A stretch of DNA of 64,000 nucleotides from an uncultured Pelagibacteraceae bacterium (GCA_902555585.1 CACDSY010000002.1:152001-216000), one strand, 5' to 3'. Counted from the stretch's first letter, positions 51,245-59,854 are shown. The notes: generated by a model not told the origin, from the letters alone. Program-made: numbers and translations.

Positions 51245-52849
51245 TTGCTTAAAATACTTTTAAATAAAATTGAATCTTACAAAATTAAAAAAATTTTTTA
51301 TGAAAACTTGTCCAGCATTAAAGGTTTCAATAAGATTAAAAATAAATTTGAAATAATCGATAAGATTTATTATGAACTTACAAACGCTAGATATAATTTT
51401 AAATATACGACAGGTTATTTTTCAAAAAATTTTACAGATCAAGAAAAAAACACAATAATTAATCAAAACTTATGGAGAGAGCTAGGAGAAAATAAACTTC
51501 AAAAAAAATTGCTTATTTTTTTTTATAATCAAAAACCTCTTATTCATCCTTTGCCAGTTGAATGGATAAATATTCTTGAATTAAATGGTGTAAAGATAAA
51601 CAAATTTTATTGTAAATCTCTTTATAAGTTTTTTATTTTTAAAAAACTTATAATTTCAATAATTAAAATTTTTATAAAAATAATTAGCAGTAGTTCCCAA
51701 AATAAAAATTCCAATAAAAATAAAATTTATTTTCATGATTTCGAATTTGAAACAATGCCAAAAGGTAAATTTGATAAATTTAATTTTATTGAATGGTTCT
51801 TTAATAAATTTCAATTAGATATAAATAATTTTATAGTCTATCATAATTCAAAAAAATTTGAGGATAAAATTAAAAACAAAAATTTTATTTTTTTAAAAAA
51901 ACAAATTTATCTTAACAGTTCCATAAGGGTTTATTGTAATTTCTTTTATAAATGTTTTGGCTGTATATTTAGCAGTTTAAGGGACTTAATATTTAAAAAC
52001 CATGTTAATTTAATTATTTTACCTGAATTAATAGATTGCCAAATTATAAAATCAAACAATCAAAAATTTTGCGACTATCATATTTTTAATATTTCAAACC
52101 TAATTCACAGACCTTTGTGGACATATGAATTACAAAAATATGATAGTAAATATTATTTGATATTTTACTCAATTAATCAGTGTCTTTATTCATACAATTT
52201 AAAAAAACATAAATACTATTGGCTAAACATTTTTAATTGGGAAAATAATATTGTATGGGATGATTATCAATCTGAAGTTTTAAAAAATTCAAAATTAAAA
52301 AATATTAATAATTTAATTTTTAATACAATTGATTTTATTGATAATGACTCAGTATTAAATAGTGATAAAGATTTATTTATAAGTGTATTTGATATTGTGC
52401 CTTATAGAAAATCAACAATTGTTAATATTAACGGCGAAAATATTTTTTATAGTGAGAAAAATGCTTTAAATTTTTTAATGGATATTTGCCAAATAGCTAA
52501 AGAAAAAAAAATAAATATTGTTATTAAAAACAAAAGAGATTTTAAAAATAATAAACATTCAAAAAAATATATTAGATTGTGTAAAACATTAGAGAAAGAA
52601 CATAATGTGATTTTTACAAGTAAAAATATTTCCCCAAGAAAAATAATAAAAAATTCAATAGGTGTTATTAATATGCCAATTACCTCAACAGCAATTATTG
52701 CAAAAGAAATGAATAAAGAAACTTGTTTTTACGATTCCCTAAGTCAAATGACTAACGACAAAAAAATTCTTAGACATATTAAGTTAGTACAAGGTAAAAG
52801 TGAATTAAGAAACTGGTTTGATAAAATTTTAAAGATGAATTTAAGTTAA
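51245..52849 (+). CDS. Polysaccharide biosynthesis PFTS-motif-like protein
   Basis: A 534-residue protein of the kind annotated as polysaccharide biosynthesis PFTS motif proteins. GVINMPITSTAIIAKEM (about 477-493) corresponds to the signature PFTSTA segment, with Ile for Phe. FDIVPYRKS near 380, the following YSEKNALNFL, and IVIKNKRDF near 424 also recall that group. The function is not established; the C-terminal half looks like the donor half of a GT-B transferase. The start is TTG 51245, since no ATG occurs ahead of the conserved part. A 95-base gap without recognised signals separates it from the radical SAM gene. Confidence 0.6.
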   Translation: MLKILLNKIESYKIKKIFYENLSSIKGFNKIKNKFEIIDKIYYELTNARYNFKYTTGYFSKNFTDQEKNTIINQNLWRELGENKLQKKLLIFFYNQKPLIHPLPVEWINILELNGVKINKFYCKSLYKFFIFKKLIISIIKIFIKIISSSSQNKNSNKNKIYFHDFEFETMPKGKFDKFNFIEWFFNKFQLDINNFIVYHNSKKFEDKIKNKNFIFLKKQIYLNSSIRVYCNFFYKCFGCIFSSLRDLIFKNHVNLIILPELIDCQIIKSNNQKFCDYHIFNISNLIHRPLWTYELQKYDSKYYLIFYSINQCLYSYNLKKHKYYWLNIFNWENNIVWDDYQSEVLKNSKLKNINNLIFNTIDFIDNDSVLNSDKDLFISVFDIVPYRKSTIVNINGENIFYSEKNALNFLMDICQIAKEKKINIVIKNKRDFKNNKHSKKYIRLCKTLEKEHNVIFTSKNISPRKIIKNSIGVINMPITSTAIIAKEMNKETCFYDSLSQMTNDKKILRHIKLVQGKSELRNWFDKILKMNLS

Positions 52850-52944
52850 AATCTCTTATTTAATTACATTAATTTAATATTATTGTTGATATATGAATAA
52901 ATTAAATTTTTTTTATTTTCAAAAAAACATTTTATGTTTATAAG

Positions 52945-54213
52945 ATGTTTATGTCTGAAAAATTAGAACAATCATGGAATAAACCTTTTAAAATTGAAAG
53001 CTCAATTGATAGTTTGAGGAATACAAAAGATCCGATTATTATTTATGCTTTGACAGATGAAGCAGAAGCGATAGCTAATGCATGTAAAGAAAAAGGAATA
53101 CAAATAACTGCTTTTTGTGATAACGAAATTAGAAAAACAAAAAAGTTGTATTGGGGTTTAGAGGTAATATTTACTCCAAATTTACCAAAAAAGTTTACTA
53201 GGGCCAAATTTATAATTGCACACCAAAGTTTAGATGATTGTGCCGAGCAACTAACAGATTTTGGTTATTATGATTTTTATTCCCCATTAAATTTACTTAA
53301 AGACTACGAAGTAGAAAATTATTCATATCTAACATCTGAGTCATATATGAAAAATAAAATTAATAATATCATTAAAATTAATGAACTATATTTTGATAAA
53401 TCCAAAACATATGTTCGTAGTGTAGATGTTGTAATTACTACAAAGTGTTCAATGAATTGTGAAAGTTGTGCGAATTTAATGCAATACTATGTAAACGCAA
53501 AAAATACTGATGAGGCTGTTTTAGAGGCTGTGAAAAACTTGAGTGAAAATGTTGATCATGTTTCAGAGTATAGGGTAATCGGAGGTGAACCTTTAATGAA
53601 CAAAAAATGGGCTGAAATTACTAATGGAATTATTGAGCAAGATCCTTCTCGAACAGTATATGTTTATACTAATGCAACAATTTGCCCTAAGGAAGATCAA
53701 TTAAAATCATTTAATGGTAAAAATATTCATTTTTTTATCACTGATTATGACGAACTTTCAAAAAACATTTCTAAGACTGTTGATGCGCTAGAAAGGAATA
53801 ATGTTCCCTATAAAATAAGACCAGCTGGTAATTGGGTTGATTGTAGTAGAATAAGAAAACACAATCGATCTACCGAACGATTAAAACAAGTTTTTAAAGA
53901 ATGTTGTGCGAAAGAACTTTTTACTTTGATAAGTGGAAAGTTTTTCACTTGTCCATTCATAGCAAATGCCGCAGAACTAAAAGCTATACCAGATAACAAG
54001 GCTGATTATGTGGATTTGCTATCTGATGAACCTAATATGAGACAAAAATTAACAAGATTAATAAACAAAGAAACTTTCTTTCCAGCCTGTGATTTTTGTG
54101 ATGGTAGACCACATGCCCCAGAAAGTGCTAAGGAGTATGCTGGAAGAGGATTAATTAAAGCAGCCAAACAAATTCCAACAAATACAAGATTACCTTTTGA
54201 GCAAAATAAATAA
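52945..54213 (+). CDS. Radical SAM protein with N-terminal Rossmann-like domain
   Basis: A 422-residue protein. Residues about 33-125 form a small domain with IIYALTDEAEAIANACKEKG and ITAFCDNEI, resembling the N-terminal nucleotide-binding part of sugar acetyltransferases and related proteins. The radical SAM core follows with C168, C172 and C175 (CSMNCESC), RVIGGEPLMN and VYVYTNAT. C-terminal Cys in KECCAKEL, TCPF and ACDFCDG look like an auxiliary cluster site. Base composition is less A-rich than most island genes. It is not closely similar to the one at 19652. A role in modifying a sugar or peptide-like group is open. MFM offers two nearby starts; 52945 is used. Confidence 0.8.
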   Translation: MFMSEKLEQSWNKPFKIESSIDSLRNTKDPIIIYALTDEAEAIANACKEKGIQITAFCDNEIRKTKKLYWGLEVIFTPNLPKKFTRAKFIIAHQSLDDCAEQLTDFGYYDFYSPLNLLKDYEVENYSYLTSESYMKNKINNIIKINELYFDKSKTYVRSVDVVITTKCSMNCESCANLMQYYVNAKNTDEAVLEAVKNLSENVDHVSEYRVIGGEPLMNKKWAEITNGIIEQDPSRTVYVYTNATICPKEDQLKSFNGKNIHFFITDYDELSKNISKTVDALERNNVPYKIRPAGNWVDCSRIRKHNRSTERLKQVFKECCAKELFTLISGKFFTCPFIANAAELKAIPDNKADYVDLLSDEPNMRQKLTRLINKETFFPACDFCDGRPHAPESAKEYAGRGLIKAAKQIPTNTRLPFEQNK

Positions 54214-54227
54214 CAAAAATTTAAAAT

Positions 54228-55316
54228 TTGGAAGTTCAAATTAAAATAAGTGTAATTATCCCAGTTTATAACGGAGAAAAATATATTGAGAGATGTTTAG
54301 ATTTACTAAATAAGCAAAATTTTAGTGAAAAATGGGAGATAATTATGGTAGATGATGCATCTACCGATAAAAGCAAAGATGTAATTAAAAAAAGTAAATT
54401 ACCAAATTTAAAATTACTATCACTAACAGAGAATTCTGGTCAGTCAGCGGCAAGAAATATTGGAATCAGCAATGCAAAAGGAGAGTACATTTATATGCAG
54501 GATGTTGACGATCTTATATCAAGTAATTCTTTAAATACTCTATACAAAATAGCAAAAAATAATGACGCTGATTTTGTATTTAGTGACTTTCAAAGAGTTG
54601 AAAACTCAAACAATCAAAGAGAAGGAAAATTTAACTACGACACTGATTTAAATTTTGACTATGATCAAATTACTAGAGCTATGTTTACAGAACTACATGA
54701 CCCAACTTTAGGACATCTTGGTCTATTTGGTTGTAATGGAAGATTAATCAAGCGCTCTATTTTACATGAAAATAAAATATTATTTGAAGAAAAGTTGAGA
54801 CTGATGGAGGATAAAATTTTTGGCTGGAATGTTTTAAGTTTTTGTAAGAATGCGTTTTATGTGCGTAAACAGCTTTATGCTTATTATGTTTACCCGAACA
54901 TCAATACCGCTTTAACAGATAGTTTAAATTATGGTTTCAAATTGAGCTCAATTAAATTGATACTTAGTCATATCAAAAGAAGCTTAAAGAGAAGAAATTT
55001 AACAAATGATGAAGTTGAAAAATATAGTAAACAGGGATTAATTTTTTTTTCAATTCATGCATTAATATCTATAAGCAGGCCTATGTTTTTAGGCAAAATA
55101 GATTTTAATAAAGGAAAAAAAATTAGAAGAGAATTAATAAAAGAGATGATTCAAGATAAAGAGATCTCAGATGCAATAAAGTTATATATTCCCTCTGATA
55201 AAGAAAGTCATTTAATACCAAAAGCTATTGCTTGGAAATCACGTATTTTTATAGAATTCGCTTGTAATAGAAGAGCTAAACAAACAATTACAATGAGAAG
55301 GTCTGGAAAAGTATAA
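54228..55316 (+). CDS. Glycosyltransferase family 2
   Basis: A 362-residue GT-A transferase with a textbook N-terminus: ISVIIPVYNGEKYIERCL (7-24), IIMVDDASTDKS, SGQSAARNIGISNAKGEYI (cited to 19 residues) and YMQDVDDL with the DxDD metal site near 90. LMEDKIFGWNVL is the catalytic acid segment. The start is a TTG at 54228, 14 bases after the radical SAM stop, with no better ATG before the first strand. The base composition resembles the radical SAM gene before it and is less extreme than other glycosyltransferases here. The C-terminal 120 residues are helical and basic. Confidence 0.87.
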   Translation: MEVQIKISVIIPVYNGEKYIERCLDLLNKQNFSEKWEIIMVDDASTDKSKDVIKKSKLPNLKLLSLTENSGQSAARNIGISNAKGEYIYMQDVDDLISSNSLNTLYKIAKNNDADFVFSDFQRVENSNNQREGKFNYDTDLNFDYDQITRAMFTELHDPTLGHLGLFGCNGRLIKRSILHENKILFEEKLRLMEDKIFGWNVLSFCKNAFYVRKQLYAYYVYPNINTALTDSLNYGFKLSSIKLILSHIKRSLKRRNLTNDEVEKYSKQGLIFFSIHALISISRPMFLGKIDFNKGKKIRRELIKEMIQDKEISDAIKLYIPSDKESHLIPKAIAWKSRIFIEFACNRRAKQTITMRRSGKV

Positions 55317-55424
55317 AACATAAGGAAATATAATTATATAATCTTATTTAATTTTGTTTTATTAATCCAAATTTTAATCTTTAAGATAAAATTTTAAATA
55401 TTTTAAAAAAGTTTAATCAATATT

Positions 55425-55464
55425 TTATTTAATGATGTGGTTATGTGACATAAAATTTAAATAA
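55425..55464. promoter_or_regulatory. Nested inverted repeats in the longest intergenic gap
   Basis: TTATTTAA (55425-55432) pairs with TTAAATAA (55457-55464), and inside lies the perfect 13-base palindrome TTATGTGACATAA (55441-55453). It is within the 219-base gap before the formyltransferase gene. It could be an operator, but the gap has no other recognisable element and A+T-rich palindromes arise by chance. Confidence 0.3.
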
Positions 55465-55535
55465 GTATAGTAGAATTACAAAAGAATATTTATGATGTTT
55501 AATTGTTTTTATTTAATTATGTAGTATTACTAATT

Positions 55536-56312
55536 ATGAAAAAAATTCTCTTTTTAGGTTATTCTCAAAAAGAAACAAAAATAATTGATAAGCTTAAAGA
55601 GAATAAAAATTATCAAATTTTTAGTACAAAAAATAAAATCAAATTAAAAAACTTAGATAATATTAATTCAATAGTTAGTTTTGGTTACAGGCATATTATT
55701 AGTGAAGAAATATTAAAAAAAAAGAAAAATATAATAAATCTTCACATTTCATACTTACCTTACAATAAAGGAGCACATCCAAATTTCTGGTCATTTGCAG
55801 AAAATACACCATCAGGAGTCACTATACATAAAATTAATAAAGAGATTGACACTGGTAATATTATTTATCAAAAACTTTTAGACTTTGATTTAAATAAAAA
55901 TAGAAGAAAACTGACATTTAAAAAAACTTACTCCACTTTAATTTCTGAAATTGAAAATCTTTTCATTATAAATTCAAAAAATCTTTTGAATTATGAATAT
56001 GATGAATTTGATCAAATTGGTATTGGGACATACCATAATTCAAACGAATTACCTTTAATATTAAAATCATGGGATCAAAATATCTTTAATACAGTAAATA
56101 AATACAATAGAGAAAAAATTAAAAATATTAATAAAAAAATAAAACTTTTAAATGAAATAGAAAAAACTAGAAAAAAAAATAATGTGAACTGGATGAATAT
56201 TTTAAGGCATTCAATAAAAAATTCACCATCAAAAACCCTTAAAATTTTAAATTCAATTAATTCTGATGATGATATTATTTCCAAATTATTTAAAAAATTA
56301 AATGAAAAATAA
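55536..56312 (+). CDS. Sugar N-formyltransferase-like protein
   Basis: A 258-residue protein of the methionyl-tRNA/sugar formyltransferase fold. INLHISYLPYNKGAHPNFWS (about 70-89) contains the catalytic Asn-x-His-x-S-x-LP pattern, TPSGVTIHKI follows, and EIDTGNIIYQ has the catalytic Asp and formyl-folate-binding context. It is shorter than Fmt (about 310) and lacks its C-terminal tRNA-binding part, fitting sugar formyltransferases that act on 4-amino sugars using N10-formyltetrahydrofolate. ATG 55536 is used; the frame extends to 55503, but only with atypical residues. It overlaps the PseI gene by 11 bases, so formylation of a nonulosonic acid precursor is a reasonable guess. Confidence 0.82.
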   Translation: MKKILFLGYSQKETKIIDKLKENKNYQIFSTKNKIKLKNLDNINSIVSFGYRHIISEEILKKKKNIINLHISYLPYNKGAHPNFWSFAENTPSGVTIHKINKEIDTGNIIYQKLLDFDLNKNRRKLTFKKTYSTLISEIENLFIINSKNLLNYEYDEFDQIGIGTYHNSNELPLILKSWDQNIFNTVNKYNREKIKNINKKIKLLNEIEKTRKKNNVNWMNILRHSIKNSPSKTLKILNSINSDDDIISKLFKKLNEK

Positions 56313-57321
56313 AGTTTTTTTCATAGCAGAGATCTCCGCAAACCATTGCGGAAATTTTGAATTAGCAAAAAAATTGATTAAGTGTGCATATGTAAATGGT
56401 GCTGATGCTGTTAAACTCCAAACTTATACTGCTGATACAATGACAATCAAATCAGATAAAAAGTATTTCAAAATTAATCAAGGTTTGTGGAAAGGTTATA
56501 CTCTTTGGGATTTATACAATAAAGCACATACACCATTAAAATGGCATAAAGAGCTTTTTAAATATGGAAAATCTTTAGGTATAAAAGTTTTTAGCACACC
56601 ATTTGATGATACCTCAGTTGATTTTTTAGAAAAACTGAATTGTCCAATTTATAAAATAGCTTCATTTGAAATGACAGATTTGAATTTGGTAAAAAAAGTA
56701 TCTAAAACCAAAAAACCAATCATTATATCTACAGGAATGGCAAACTTGGAAGAAATTGAAACAACTTTTAAGATAGCAAAAAAAAATGGAGTGAAAGATA
56801 TTACTCTATTATATTGCGTAAGTAATTATCCATCATCAGTTAGTGACTTTAATTTACACAATATTAAAATTCTAAAAGATAAATTTAAGTGTAGAGTGGG
56901 AATTTCAGACCACTCAATAGATAATAGAGTTGCTATTGCTGCTGTAGCTAGTGGAGCAGAAGTTATAGAAAAACACATCGCTTTAGATAATCAAAAAAAA
57001 GGTTTTGATATCGATTTTTCATTAAAAGGTAAGGAAATCAAAAAATTAAGAGATGATATTGATATTGTGTCTAAACTTTTAGGTAAGAATTGTTTTTTTA
57101 GAAATAAAAGTGAAAATAAATCTAAAATTTTTAGAAGGTCAATTTTCACAACAAAGAATATAAAAAAAGGTGAAAAGTTTACTAAAGATAACATAAGAGT
57201 TATTAGACCTGGTTATGGTTTAATGCCCAAATACTTCAATAAAATTCTAAATAAAAGGTCTCCAGTAAATATTTCTAAAGATGAACCATTAAAACCTATT
57301 GTATTAAAGAATTTAAATTAG
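56302..57321 (+). CDS. pseI: Pseudaminic acid synthase-like NeuB family protein
   Basis: A full-length 339-residue synthase. FFIAEISANHCGNFELAKKL (5-24), GADAVKLQTY, STGMANLEEIE, LLYCVSNYPSSVSDFNL and VIEKHIALD define the NeuB barrel. GLWKGYTLWDLYNKAHTPLK (about 55-74) matches the PseI-type segment LYxLYxxAxTPxEW rather than that of sialic acid synthases. Residues about 280-339 form the SAF domain (RRSIFTTKNIKKGEKFT, RPGYGLMPKYF). It condenses PEP with a 6-deoxy-di-N-acyl hexose to give pseudaminic acid or an analogue. Overlap with the formyltransferase gene suggests an N-formyl variant. It is the last island gene before the 5S gene. Confidence 0.86.
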   Translation: MKNKVFFIAEISANHCGNFELAKKLIKCAYVNGADAVKLQTYTADTMTIKSDKKYFKINQGLWKGYTLWDLYNKAHTPLKWHKELFKYGKSLGIKVFSTPFDDTSVDFLEKLNCPIYKIASFEMTDLNLVKKVSKTKKPIIISTGMANLEEIETTFKIAKKNGVKDITLLYCVSNYPSSVSDFNLHNIKILKDKFKCRVGISDHSIDNRVAIAAVASGAEVIEKHIALDNQKKGFDIDFSLKGKEIKKLRDDIDIVSKLLGKNCFFRNKSENKSKIFRRSIFTTKNIKKGEKFTKDNIRVIRPGYGLMPKYFNKILNKRSPVNISKDEPLKPIVLKNLN

Positions 57322-57471
57322 ATTTGTAAACTCTACAATCCGCACTTCATCTAATTAATTCTCAACTATAGAGACATACTTCTCATATCTTTATTAGTGA
57401 AAATTTTAAATTTACCAACTATATATTCTTTAACTATGTAATTTACTATTTTAAATAATATAAAAATTGTA

Positions 57472-57499
57472 TTGAAATTAAAATAAAAAGTGTTAATAA
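57472..57499 (+). promoter_or_regulatory. Putative promoter of the isolated 5S rRNA gene
   Basis: TTGAAA at 57472-57477 and TAATAA at 57494-57499 are 16 bases apart and would start transcription at about 57505, at the 5' end of the 5S RNA. With the 16S-23S genes over 57 kb away, the 5S gene must have its own promoter or be read through from the preceding gene. Strength is unknown. Confidence 0.45.
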
Positions 57500-57502
57500 A
57501 TT

Positions 57503-57622
57503 CTGCCTGGTAATTATTGCGAAAGTGTAATACCCGATCCCATTCCGAACTCGGAAGTCAAGCCTTTCTGCGCCAATGGTACTTTGTCTTAAGACACGGA
57601 AGAGTAGGACGTTGCCAGGCAT
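57503..57622 (+). rRNA. rrf: 5S ribosomal RNA
   Basis: The 120-base segment has the 5S form: TGCCTGG at 57504-57510 pairs with CCAGGCA at 57615-57621 as helix I; the conserved loop CCGATCCCATTCCGAACTCG, GAAGTCAAGC and the AGTAGGACG region (57603-57611) are in the correct order. No 16S or 23S sequence is found anywhere in the 57 kb to its left within this window. This matches what is known of SAR11, in which HVR2 separates 23S from 5S. Ends are estimated from helix I, within two bases. Confidence 0.95.
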
Positions 57623-57629
57623 ATCTAAA

Positions 57630-58544
57630 ATGAAAAATCTCTTAATAGTAACTGGTGGCGCTGGATTTGTTGGTTCAAATTTAATTAAATCTCTTTTAAA
57701 AAAGACAAATAAAAAAATTATAAGTTTAGATAATTATTCATCGGGTAACAAAAAAAATCATGTCAAACACAAAAGAGTTAAATACATTAAAGCAGAAACA
57801 GTAGATATTTCTAAACATTTAAAAAAAATTAAAAAGCAAATTCATTCAATTTTTCATTTTGGTGAATTTGCTAGAATTTATCAAAGTTTTAAAAAATTTG
57901 ATGAATGTTTTAAATCAAATTCTATTGGCTCTAATGCTGTTTTTAAATTTTGTCTTGATCATAATATAAAACTTATTTATTCCGCAACTTCTGCATCACT
58001 TGGCAATAAAGGAAACGATAAAAACTTATCTCCTTATGCTTTCACTAAATCTAAAAATTTGGAGCTTTTAGAAAACTTAAAAAAATGGTTTAATTTTAAA
58101 TTTGAAGTTATTTATTTCTACAATGTGTATGGACCTGGTCAAATTAAAACAGGAGATATGGCAACTGTAGTTGGAATTTTTGAAGATCAATATGAAAATA
58201 ATAAACCTTTGACGATAGTAAAACCTGGAACGCAAACAAGGAGATTTACCCATATTGATGATACTGTTAACATTTGTATTGAGGCTTGGATTAAAAAGAA
58301 ATGTGATCACTACAGTATCAGTCATAAAAAATCTTATGCAATCAAAGATCTTGCTAAAATGTTTAAAACTAGAATAACTTATTTAAAACCTAGATCAGGT
58401 GAGCGTTATGCTTCAGCACTAACAAAAATATCAAATAATCGTAGAATAATTAATAAATATGGAAAAATAGATTTGAAAGATTATGTAACTTCATTTATTA
58501 AAGATAAAAATTATGAAAATAAAAAGCTCATTAAAGTCACTTAA
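57630..58544 (+). CDS. NAD-dependent epimerase/dehydratase
   Basis: A 304-residue extended [20 protein letters not shown] (about 5-21) binds [16 protein letters not shown] is the adenine side, [14 protein letters not shown] and [11 protein letters not shown] follow, Y-A-F-T-K holds the catalytic Tyr and Lys, and [19 protein letters not shown] and [11 protein letters not shown] are typical of UDP-glucose/GlcNAc epimerase relatives. The frame continues back into the 5S gene, so ATG 57630, seven bases after the 5S end, is the real start. The 3' end overlaps rpmJ by 32 bases. A nucleotide-sugar gene wedged between 5S rRNA and a ribosomal protein gene suggests it belongs to the fixed island border. 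Confidence 0.85.
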   Translation: MKNLLIVTGGAGFVGSNLIKSLLKKTNKKIISLDNYSSGNKKNHVKHKRVKYIKAETVDISKHLKKIKKQIHSIFHFGEFARIYQSFKKFDECFKSNSIGSNAVFKFCLDHNIKLIYSATSASLGNKGNDKNLSPYAFTKSKNLELLENLKKWFNFKFEVIYFYNVYGPGQIKTGDMATVVGIFEDQYENNKPLTIVKPGTQTRRFTHIDDTVNICIEAWIKKKCDHYSISHKKSYAIKDLAKMFKTRITYLKPRSGERYASALTKISNNRRIINKYGKIDLKDYVTSFIKDKNYENKKLIKVT

Positions 58545-58638
58545 AAAAAGAGATCTTAATTCTAAGTTAGTGAGAAGAAGAGGTCGTGTTTATATCATCA
58601 ATAAAACTAATCCCAAATTTAAAGCAAGACAGAAATAA
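58513..58638 (+). CDS. rpmJ: 50S ribosomal protein L36
   Basis: A 41-residue protein beginning [14 protein letters not shown] and ending [13 protein letters not shown], the alphaproteobacterial L36 form without the four zinc-binding Cys/His residues. The central [12 protein letters not shown] matches the conserved core. It lies in a different frame inside the end of the epimerase gene, overlapping by 32 bases, so its ribosome binding site is in the epimerase coding sequence. It is the first core gene to the right of the 5S. Confidence 0.95.
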   Translation: MKIKSSLKSLKKRDLNSKLVRRRGRVYIINKTNPKFKARQK

Positions 58639-58664
58639 TTTTATGGATATTAAAAACCATAAAA
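58639..58664 (+). terminator. Weak hairpin directly after rpmJ
   Basis: TTTTATGG (58639-58646) and CCATAAAA (58657-58664) are perfect 8-base arms around a 10-base loop, starting immediately after the rpmJ stop. Six of eight pairs are A-T, and no T run follows, so it is a poor intrinsic terminator. It might stabilise the 3' end of the message or act in the pntAA leader. Confidence 0.3.
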
Positions 58665-58761
58665 ATTACAGATTAATTTTCCAAAATTTACGTTGTGGAG
58701 AACTGTCGCGGTTTATAGAGTTTAAGTTTTAATACTAATATTCTTAATGTAAATTGGAGAT

Positions 58762-59850
58762 ATGAAAATTACTTCTTTGTTAGAAAATCAAAAAAAAGAA
58801 AAGAGAATAGCAATCACTCCTGAAACTGCAAAAAAATATATATCTTTAGGTCTCGAAGTATCTTTGTGTGAAAATTATGCAAGTCATTTAGGGATTAAAG
58901 ACGAAGAATACAAAGAAATAGGAGTATCAATTGTAAAAGATGAAAAAGAAATAATAAATAATGCAGATATAATTGTTCAACTGGCCCTATTAAACGATGA
59001 CAAAAGTTCTTTATTAAAAGCAAAGCAAACATTAATTGGGGTTTTAAATCCTTATGAGAATAAAGATAAAATTAATAATTTAATTAAAAGAAATATAAAT
59101 GTTTTTTCACTTGAATTACTTCCAAGGATAACTAGGGCTCAATCTATGGATATATTATCTTCGCAAGCCAATCTTGCTGGTTATAAAGCAGTTGTAGAAT
59201 CTTTTGCATATTTTGAAAAAGCAGTTCCAATGATGATGACTGCAGCAGGAACAATTCCAGCAGCTAAAGTATTAGTAGTTGGTGCAGGAGTTGCAGGATT
59301 GCAAGCTATTGCAACTGCCAAACGTATGGGAGCAATAGTATTTGCAACAGATGTTAGAATCGCTTCAAAAGAACAGGTTGAAAGTTTAGGTGGAAAATTT
59401 TTAACAGTTGAAGGTGGAGAAAATTTAGAGACCGAGGGGGGTTATGCAAAAGAAGCATCAGAAGATTTTAAAAAGAAACAAGAGGACTTGTTATCTGAAA
59501 CATTAAAGAAAATAGATATTGTGATTTGTACAGCTTTAATTCCAGGAAAAAAAGCACCGTTGATTATTAAAGAAGAAATGATCAATAAAATGAGTTCTGG
59601 ATCGGTTATTTATGATTTAGCAGCTGTACAAGGTGGAAACTCCGCCTTTACCAAAGTTAATGAAATTGTAGATAAAAATGGTGTTAAAATACTTGGTGAG
59701 AGCAATGTTTTAAATAAACTTCCCACATCTGCATCAAATTTATATTCAAAAAATGTATTTAATTTTGTGTCTAATTTATATGATAAAGAAAATAAAAAAA
59801 TTAATATAAATATTGAAGATGAAATAATTGAGAAAACTTTAATAAGATAA
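58762..59850 (+). CDS. pntAA: NAD(P) transhydrogenase subunit alpha, part 1
   Basis: A 362-residue NAD(H)-binding subunit. ENQKKEKRIAITPETAKKY (8-26) is the alanine dehydrogenase/PntA N-terminal motif, RITRAQSMDILSSQANLAGY gives the RxxRAQxMDxLSSQAxxAGY signature, and VLVVGAGVAGLQAIATAKRMGA, cited in part as VVGAGVAGLQA, binds NAD. VYDLAAVQGGN-like and the NLPTSAS-like segment (KLPTSASNLYS) follow. It transfers hydride between NADH and NADP with proton translocation. The gene has a good ribosome site (GGAGA just ahead of ATG) and a 123-base leader after rpmJ. Split subunits are usual in alphaproteobacteria. Confidence 0.95.
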   Translation: MKITSLLENQKKEKRIAITPETAKKYISLGLEVSLCENYASHLGIKDEEYKEIGVSIVKDEKEIINNADIIVQLALLNDDKSSLLKAKQTLIGVLNPYENKDKINNLIKRNINVFSLELLPRITRAQSMDILSSQANLAGYKAVVESFAYFEKAVPMMMTAAGTIPAAKVLVVGAGVAGLQAIATAKRMGAIVFATDVRIASKEQVESLGGKFLTVEGGENLETEGGYAKEASEDFKKKQEDLLSETLKKIDIVICTALIPGKKAPLIIKEEMINKMSSGSVIYDLAAVQGGNSAFTKVNEIVDKNGVKILGESNVLNKLPTSASNLYSKNVFNFVSNLYDKENKKININIEDEIIEKTLIR

Positions 59851-59854
59851 AATT

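Noticed and set aside
1-57500. Prophage, insertion sequence, integrase or CRISPR
   Set aside because: No transposase, recombinase or phage structural protein was recognised, and no regular direct repeats with spacers were seen. Variation is more likely by homologous exchange between flanking core genes.
57576-57629. N-terminal extension of the epimerase into the 5S gene
   Set aside because: The extension would be translated from mature 5S rRNA sequence. ATG 57630 begins the normal Rossmann N-terminus.
58639-58664. Strong intrinsic terminator after rpmJ
   Set aside because: The stem is mostly A-T and lacks a following T run, so I list it only as a weak hairpin.
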